NCBI GenBank assembly: GCA_964387425.1
Contig: CAYLXP010000114.1
Span: 1 to 17,936 of the forward strand
Direction of reading: 5' to 3'
Source of the DNA: CAYLXP01 sp964387425
Lineage (GTDB): Bacteria > Verrucomicrobiota > Kiritimatiellia > UBA8416
Length of the DNA: 17,936 nt
Part shown: piece after piece, positions 14,636 through 17,936 of the stretch
Layout of the letters: the number at the start of each line of letters is the position of its first letter
Numbering within the stretch: the stretch's first letter is position 1
Program-made: the position numbers and the translations under genes
The notes under the pieces: generated by a model
What the model was told of the DNA's origin: nothing
The model's database searches: none
Seen by the model: only the letters and a program-made list of their open reading frames with translations

Positions 14636-14664
14636 TTGCCAGAAAGCGCTTTGGTCGCAATACT
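14636..14664 (+). promoter_or_regulatory. Candidate promoter with LacI/CcpA-like operator for the oxidoreductase gene
   Basis: TTGCCA (14636-14641) and AATACT (14659-14664) are separated by 17 bases. Inside the spacer lies the perfect palindrome AAAGCGCTTT (14643-14652), whose central AAGCGCTT matches the core of LacI-family operators and catabolite-responsive elements. A regulator bound there would block the promoter. The start codon is about 40 bases further on. Promoter boxes are moderate matches, so this remains a proposal. Confidence 0.45.
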
Positions 14665-14703
14665 GGTTGAATACTTTCAAGCCAATGCGAAGGGAGACTA
14701 GAG

Positions 14704-16161
14704 ATGAACCTGAGTAGACGTCAATTCGTGAAGACGAGTACGGTGGCCGCAGTTGGATTTCCTGCGATCGTTAGGGCGCGAGGACTCAATGAGAAGCTGC
14801 AGGTGGCATTCATTGGTGTTGGCGGAAAAGGTAAGTCGCATACCGTGGCCTGTTATGATGCGGGGCTCGAATGCGTCGCCTTTGCGGATGTTGATAAGCG
14901 TTGGTGGAAGAACGTCCTTAGCCCGGAGTTCAAGAAGCCCAAGGAAGGCGAAGAGACTGGGAAGCCTGAGGTACGCAGGAAGTTCTGGAAAGACGCGAAG
15001 GGTTATACGGACTGGCGTGAGATGCTCACGAAACATGGCGAAGAGATCGATGTGCTGTTTGTGACGACGCCGGACCACACCCATTTTGCGCCGTCCATGA
15101 CGGCGATCTCCATGGGCATCCACTGCTACACCGAGAAGCCCCTGACGTGGTCGGTGCGCGAGGCGCAGCTACTGTCGAAAGCCTATGCCAAGCAGAAGAA
15201 CGTGGTCACGCAGATGGGGAACCACGGTCACGGTATGCCGGGCTGGCGCCTGGCATACGAGTATATCAAGGGCGGCGCGGTGGGCGATGTTCTTGAGTTC
15301 CACACGTGGACGAACCGTCCAATCTGGCCACAGGGCGGCGGCCGCCCGGAGGGCTCTTCGCCGGTTCCGGATCATCTCAACTGGGATGCGTGGGTTGGAT
15401 CTGCGCCAATGCGGCCCTTTGTCGGCCCCGGTCCTGATGAGCCGCCTTCAAAGTATCGCAAGGTTCCGTGCGGTCCGTATCACTTGTTTAACTGGCGTGG
15501 CTTTGTCGATTTCGGCTCCGGTGCGCTGGGCGACATGGCCTGCCACACCACCGACGGTATTTATGCCATTATGAATCCGGGGTATGCCGCATCTGCCGAA
15601 CCGCTCAAAATGACCAGTCCGGTGAGAGACCAGTATCCCGCCGGCATGGTCGTCAAGAGCACCTATCGTGCAACAGAGGACCGGCCCGGCTTTGCGACCT
15701 TCTGGTATGAAGGGAAGGATGAGAACGGCAACCCGTTTGTTCCGGAGACACCCGAAGAGCTAACAGCCGATGGCCAGAAGCTACCGAAGACTGGAAACCT
15801 GATTGTCGGCACCGAAGGCAAGATGCTTGTGACCGGTGACTACTGGAATGTCCCACGCATCATCCCCGATGCCAGGCGTCGTGAGTTTGGGCGCCCGGAG
15901 GAACTGCTCGAACGCTCGCCCGGGCACCGCGAAGAGTTCTTCATGGCCTGCCGCGGCGAGAAACCGCGTGAGTTCAGCCAGTCGAACTTCTCCTATTCCG
16001 GCCCGATGACGGCCAACATTCAGCTTGGCAACCTCTGTGCCAGGGCCGGGAAGAAGCTTGTGCTCAACGCGGCCGGTGAGATTACGAGTGATCCGAAGAT
16101 CAACGCGCTGGCCTGGCGCGAACCGCGCAAGGGCTGGGGTCCGTTGAAGAGTGTGGTGTAG
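14704..16161 (+). CDS. Tat-exported Gfo/Idh/MocA-family oxidoreductase
   Basis: Encodes 485 residues. The start at ATG 14704 is supported by GGGAG at 14692-14696, seven bases upstream. The N-terminus MNLSRRQFVKTSTVAAVGFP is a twin-arginine signal (S-R-R-x-F-x-K), so the protein is exported folded, presumably with bound cofactor. The NAD(P)-binding fold starts at QVAFIGVGGKG (glycine motif about 38-43), with ADVD near 61-64 and the family hallmark YTEKPL at 142-147 (Lys145). The C-terminal sheet domain includes NWDAWVGSAPMRPF (226-239) and GALGDMACHTTDG (273-285). Members oxidise, reduce or isomerise sugars and inositols; some exported relatives are glycosidases using NAD. The substrate here is unknown. 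It has its own promoter candidate and is separated from the sulfatase by 333 bases, so it may be controlled separately. Confidence 0.9.
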   Translation: MNLSRRQFVKTSTVAAVGFPAIVRARGLNEKLQVAFIGVGGKGKSHTVACYDAGLECVAFADVDKRWWKNVLSPEFKKPKEGEETGKPEVRRKFWKDAKGYTDWREMLTKHGEEIDVLFVTTPDHTHFAPSMTAISMGIHCYTEKPLTWSVREAQLLSKAYAKQKNVVTQMGNHGHGMPGWRLAYEYIKGGAVGDVLEFHTWTNRPIWPQGGGRPEGSSPVPDHLNWDAWVGSAPMRPFVGPGPDEPPSKYRKVPCGPYHLFNWRGFVDFGSGALGDMACHTTDGIYAIMNPGYAASAEPLKMTSPVRDQYPAGMVVKSTYRATEDRPGFATFWYEGKDENGNPFVPETPEELTADGQKLPKTGNLIVGTEGKMLVTGDYWNVPRIIPDARRREFGRPEELLERSPGHREEFFMACRGEKPREFSQSNFSYSGPMTANIQLGNLCARAGKKLVLNAAGEITSDPKINALAWREPRKGWGPLKSVV

Positions 16162-16179
16162 TCTGACGCTTCAAATGCG

Positions 16180-16249
16180 AACGTGCAACATCGAACATTG
16201 AACATCCAACACTGAACGAAGAGAACTCTAGACTTCGATGTTCGATGTT
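16180..16249 (+). repeat. Heptamer array AACNNNN followed by its inverted copy
   Basis: Six units in register from 16180 to 16221: AACGTGC, AACATCG, AACATTG, AACATCC, AACACTG, AACGAAG. After 14 bases two units CGATGTT (16236-16249) follow, the reverse complement of AACATCG. The array and its inverse can form a hairpin. It starts 18 bases after the oxidoreductase stop and may serve as a 3' stem. Confidence 0.75.
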
Positions 16250-16332
16250 CATTCTCAAACTTCACCCCTGATTAATCCGGCGGAGGCTCGACGCCGGGGG
16301 TGGAGCTGACCTGGAACTTCCTCAGTATTCAC

Positions 16333-16400
16333 GGCCTAAAGGCCGGACTACAAACGACTGCTTCATGTAGCTACCCGTTCGTAGTGCGCCCTTCAGGGCG
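16333..16400 (+). repeat. GTAG-headed palindrome doublet, heads-in type, different sequence family
   Basis: The left arm is GGCC-TAAA-GGCC (16333-16344) followed by CTAC (16348-16351). The right arm is GTAG (16381-16384) followed by CGCCCT-TC-AGGGCG (16387-16400). A further GTAGCTAC palindrome lies between them (16367-16374). The GTAG ends face inward as in 1971-2105, but the sequence is unrelated. Confidence 0.6.
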
Positions 16401-16416
16401 TAGATGCTGGGGGGGT

Positions 16417-16430
16417 TCATCCATGGATGA
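16417..16430. other. 14-bp perfect palindrome
   Basis: TCATCCATGGATGA is perfectly symmetric and lies between the doublet at 16333 and the heptamer units at 16444. No function can be assigned. Confidence 0.4.
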
Positions 16431-16443
16431 TGCGGCCCCGTTC

Positions 16444-16490
16444 TAATGACTAATGACTCCAATGACCAGTCTCCCGGGCCGCAGGCCCGG
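16444..16490 (+). repeat. Short TAATGAC heptamer repeat plus GC-rich stem-loop
   Basis: Two exact TAATGAC units (16444-16457) and a third partial AATGAC (16461-16466) are followed by a strong hairpin CCGGGCC-GCA-GGCCCGG (16474-16490). No T tract follows the hairpin. Together with the preceding repeats it makes 16180-16490 almost wholly repetitive or palindromic. Confidence 0.6.
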
Positions 16491-16704
16491 CCAGGTGGAG
16501 TCATGCCCGCAAAGAGTGGCGCCTGTTTTGCAGCTCTGTCCGATGATTAGGTGCGTCGGGATGTTGCAGCTTGTCGCGTTTTCCCGCATGACGTCTGCAT
16601 GTTGTTTTGCTACGCTTTCATGGATATAGACGTTTCCGGTATAGAGAACAGTCTTGGCTGGCTGCATTGAGTGTGGTCTAGCCAGATCAATGGGAGCAGG
16701 CCTG
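16491..16704 (+). promoter_or_regulatory. Leader region of the surface-protein gene with weak promoter candidate
   Basis: I see no gene here. A weak promoter candidate is TTGTTT (16602-16607), 17 bases, TATAGA (16625-16630). A 6-bp stem CTGGCT (16658-16663) with AGCCAG (16680-16685) closes seven bases before the GGGAG ribosome site (16692-16696). These are suggestive only. Confidence 0.3.
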
Positions 16705-17936
16705 ATGAGACAATCTATGATCGTGGCACTGGTTCTCACGGTTCTGATGGGCGGGCTTTCGACCGCACGCGCGCAGAGCGATACGTGGGATGGTGAGGCA
16801 GACGCACTTTGGAACACGGCCCAGAATTGGGTGAGCAACACGGTTCCCGGCACAGTGGGTGGCGACATCGCCACGTTCAATAGCGCGGGCAACGGGAATA
16901 CGACGATTGATCTTGGCGGTACGACCATCAGCGGAGGCATCACTTTCGATACCGCTTCTGCCGCGGCCTACACGATTGGCATTGCCGGCGTGGATTCCCT
17001 CAATCTCGCGCAAACTGATGATAACACGGAGAACGACGCTCTTATCAAAGTCGAGTCTTCGGTTACCAACGACCAGGTCATCGCCGCGGACGTCATCATG
17101 GGCGATGGACAGGGCAGCACAGTCTGGAGGGACCAGATTCGGTTCATTAACAACAGCTCCAGCGCCTCCCTCAACATCACTGGCGACATCGCGGCGGGTA
17201 CGGGGGGCGCGGTTCCCGGCGATCAGGCTAGGCTGAGTCTCGAGGGTAACGGCGCCATCTACATCAGCGGCGACTTCAATGAGACGCCGATTGCCACCTC
17301 CGCCAGCCGCATTGATGTTCATCTTCTCAATACCACGGTGACCCTCACAGGAACCAATGCTGCCACGACAGTCAACTACCTGCGCTTCTATCTCCGCGAC
17401 AACGCCACCCTCAACGTCAACGGCCCCGCCAACAGCCTCGGGGACCACAGTCTCGAAATCCGCCAGGGGACGGTGAATCTCAACTCAGACCAGACGTATT
17501 GGAGAGCGTTTCGGTTCGGAGACGCCACCCAGGCCAACGCGCCCTCCACCGTCAACATCGGAGCCGGCAGAACTGCTGTCATGAGAAACAACATCACCTA
17601 CGTCGATGACAATAATGTGGCGAACACGGGCACGATTGCCGGAGGCACTTTGCGGTTGACTGGCCCCAATCACACGATGGTCGTGCATGACAACGCTGCG
17701 ATTGATGCCTCCAGCCCCGAGCTCACCATCCGCAGCGAGATCATCAATGAGGGTTCCGACACTGATCTCTACATGCGCGGTGCGGATAACGAAGCCACTG
17801 GCGGTACCGTGCTTCTGGCGGTAACCAACACCACCGGTGGCGTTGTCGTGCAGGCAGGGCGGCTCCAGCTTGGTTCCGATAGCGCGCTCGATACCGGCGG
17901 GGATTTCCTGAGACTCGAAGCTCGCAACAGTGCCGC
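16705..17936 (+). CDS. Autotransporter-type beta-strand repeat surface protein (3'-truncated)
   Basis: The frame is open from ATG 16705 to the window end with no stop, giving 410 residues and an incomplete C-terminus. GGGAG (16692-16696) sits eight bases upstream of the start; ATG 16690 is in frame but lacks a ribosome site. A signal peptide (MRQSMIVALVLTVLMGGLSTARA) is followed by SDTWDGEADALWNTAQNW and GGDIATF, the typical opening of autotransporter-associated beta-strand repeat proteins of PVC bacteria, which often end in PEP-CTERM or autotransporter domains. The rest is Gly, Asn and Thr rich with short beta-strand repeats (TISGGITFD, SLNITGDIA, GTIAGGTLRLTG, GGVVVQAGRLQLGSDSALDTGG). The role is presumably cell surface or secreted adhesin-like; an enzymatic role is not indicated. 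Confidence 0.85.
   Translation, partial: MRQSMIVALVLTVLMGGLSTARAQSDTWDGEADALWNTAQNWVSNTVPGTVGGDIATFNSAGNGNTTIDLGGTTISGGITFDTASAAAYTIGIAGVDSLNLAQTDDNTENDALIKVESSVTNDQVIAADVIMGDGQGSTVWRDQIRFINNSSSASLNITGDIAAGTGGAVPGDQARLSLEGNGAIYISGDFNETPIATSASRIDVHLLNTTVTLTGTNAATTVNYLRFYLRDNATLNVNGPANSLGDHSLEIRQGTVNLNSDQTYWRAFRFGDATQANAPSTVNIGAGRTAVMRNNITYVDDNNVANTGTIAGGTLRLTGPNHTMVVHDNAAIDASSPELTIRSEIINEGSDTDLYMRGADNEATGGTVLLAVTNTTGGVVVQAGRLQLGSDSALDTGGDFLRLEARNSA

Noticed and set aside
16443..16943. - strand open frame overlapping the start of the surface-protein gene
   Set aside because: It spans repeats and hairpins and is antisense to a frame with a signal peptide and family-typical opening.

Overview
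The window is about 18 kb and carries nine protein genes, all on the + strand. The first and last are cut by the window edges. The content points to a PVC-superphylum bacterium, most likely Kiritimatiellota, Lentisphaerota or Verrucomicrobiota. It combines exported S1 sulfatases, a Tat-exported Gfo/Idh/MocA oxidoreductase, a solute:sodium symporter, a multidomain exported glycosidase, an autotransporter-type beta-strand surface protein, and intergenic DNA packed with palindromes and heptamer repeats. This assignment rests on gene content; no marker gene is present.

Layout. 1-549: C-terminus of a sugar phosphate isomerase/epimerase-like TIM barrel. 589-1899: exported beta-amylase-like (GH14-like) glycoside hydrolase. 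1900-2258: palindromic repeat doublet, then a promoter with a perfect TTGACA box. 2259-3242: HAD phosphatase/phosphoglucomutase-like protein with an N-terminal extension. 3426-6344: cytoplasmic GH38 alpha-mannosidase-like protein that appears to lack the catalytic nucleophile Asp. 6481-8040: exported sulfatase. 8078-10045: solute:sodium symporter. 10185-12959: exported fusion of a beta-helix, a DUF4214-like module and a GH99-like domain. 12979-14370: exported iduronate-2-sulfatase-like sulfatase. 14704-16161: Tat-exported oxidoreductase. 16705-end: start of a beta-strand repeat surface protein.

Working model (inference). This is a catabolic locus for a sulfated glycan, probably mannose-containing. 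The two sulfatases and the GH99-like and GH14-like enzymes act outside the cytoplasm, the symporter imports the released sugar, and the GH38-like protein, HAD protein and isomerase act inside. The substrate is not proven, and the GH38-like protein may not be a normal hydrolase.

The most unusual layer is intergenic. Three gaps hold a ~125-bp element built from two inverted GTAG-headed palindromes. It can fold as a four-way junction with a loop of nearly constant length (57-58 nt) but unrelated sequence, and its hairpins covary between copies. Three other doublets have the opposite orientation. Four heptamer-repeat families also occur, and one of them fills the whole sulfatase-symporter junction and supplies the symporter's Shine-Dalgarno. 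No RAYT-type transposase gene is in the window.
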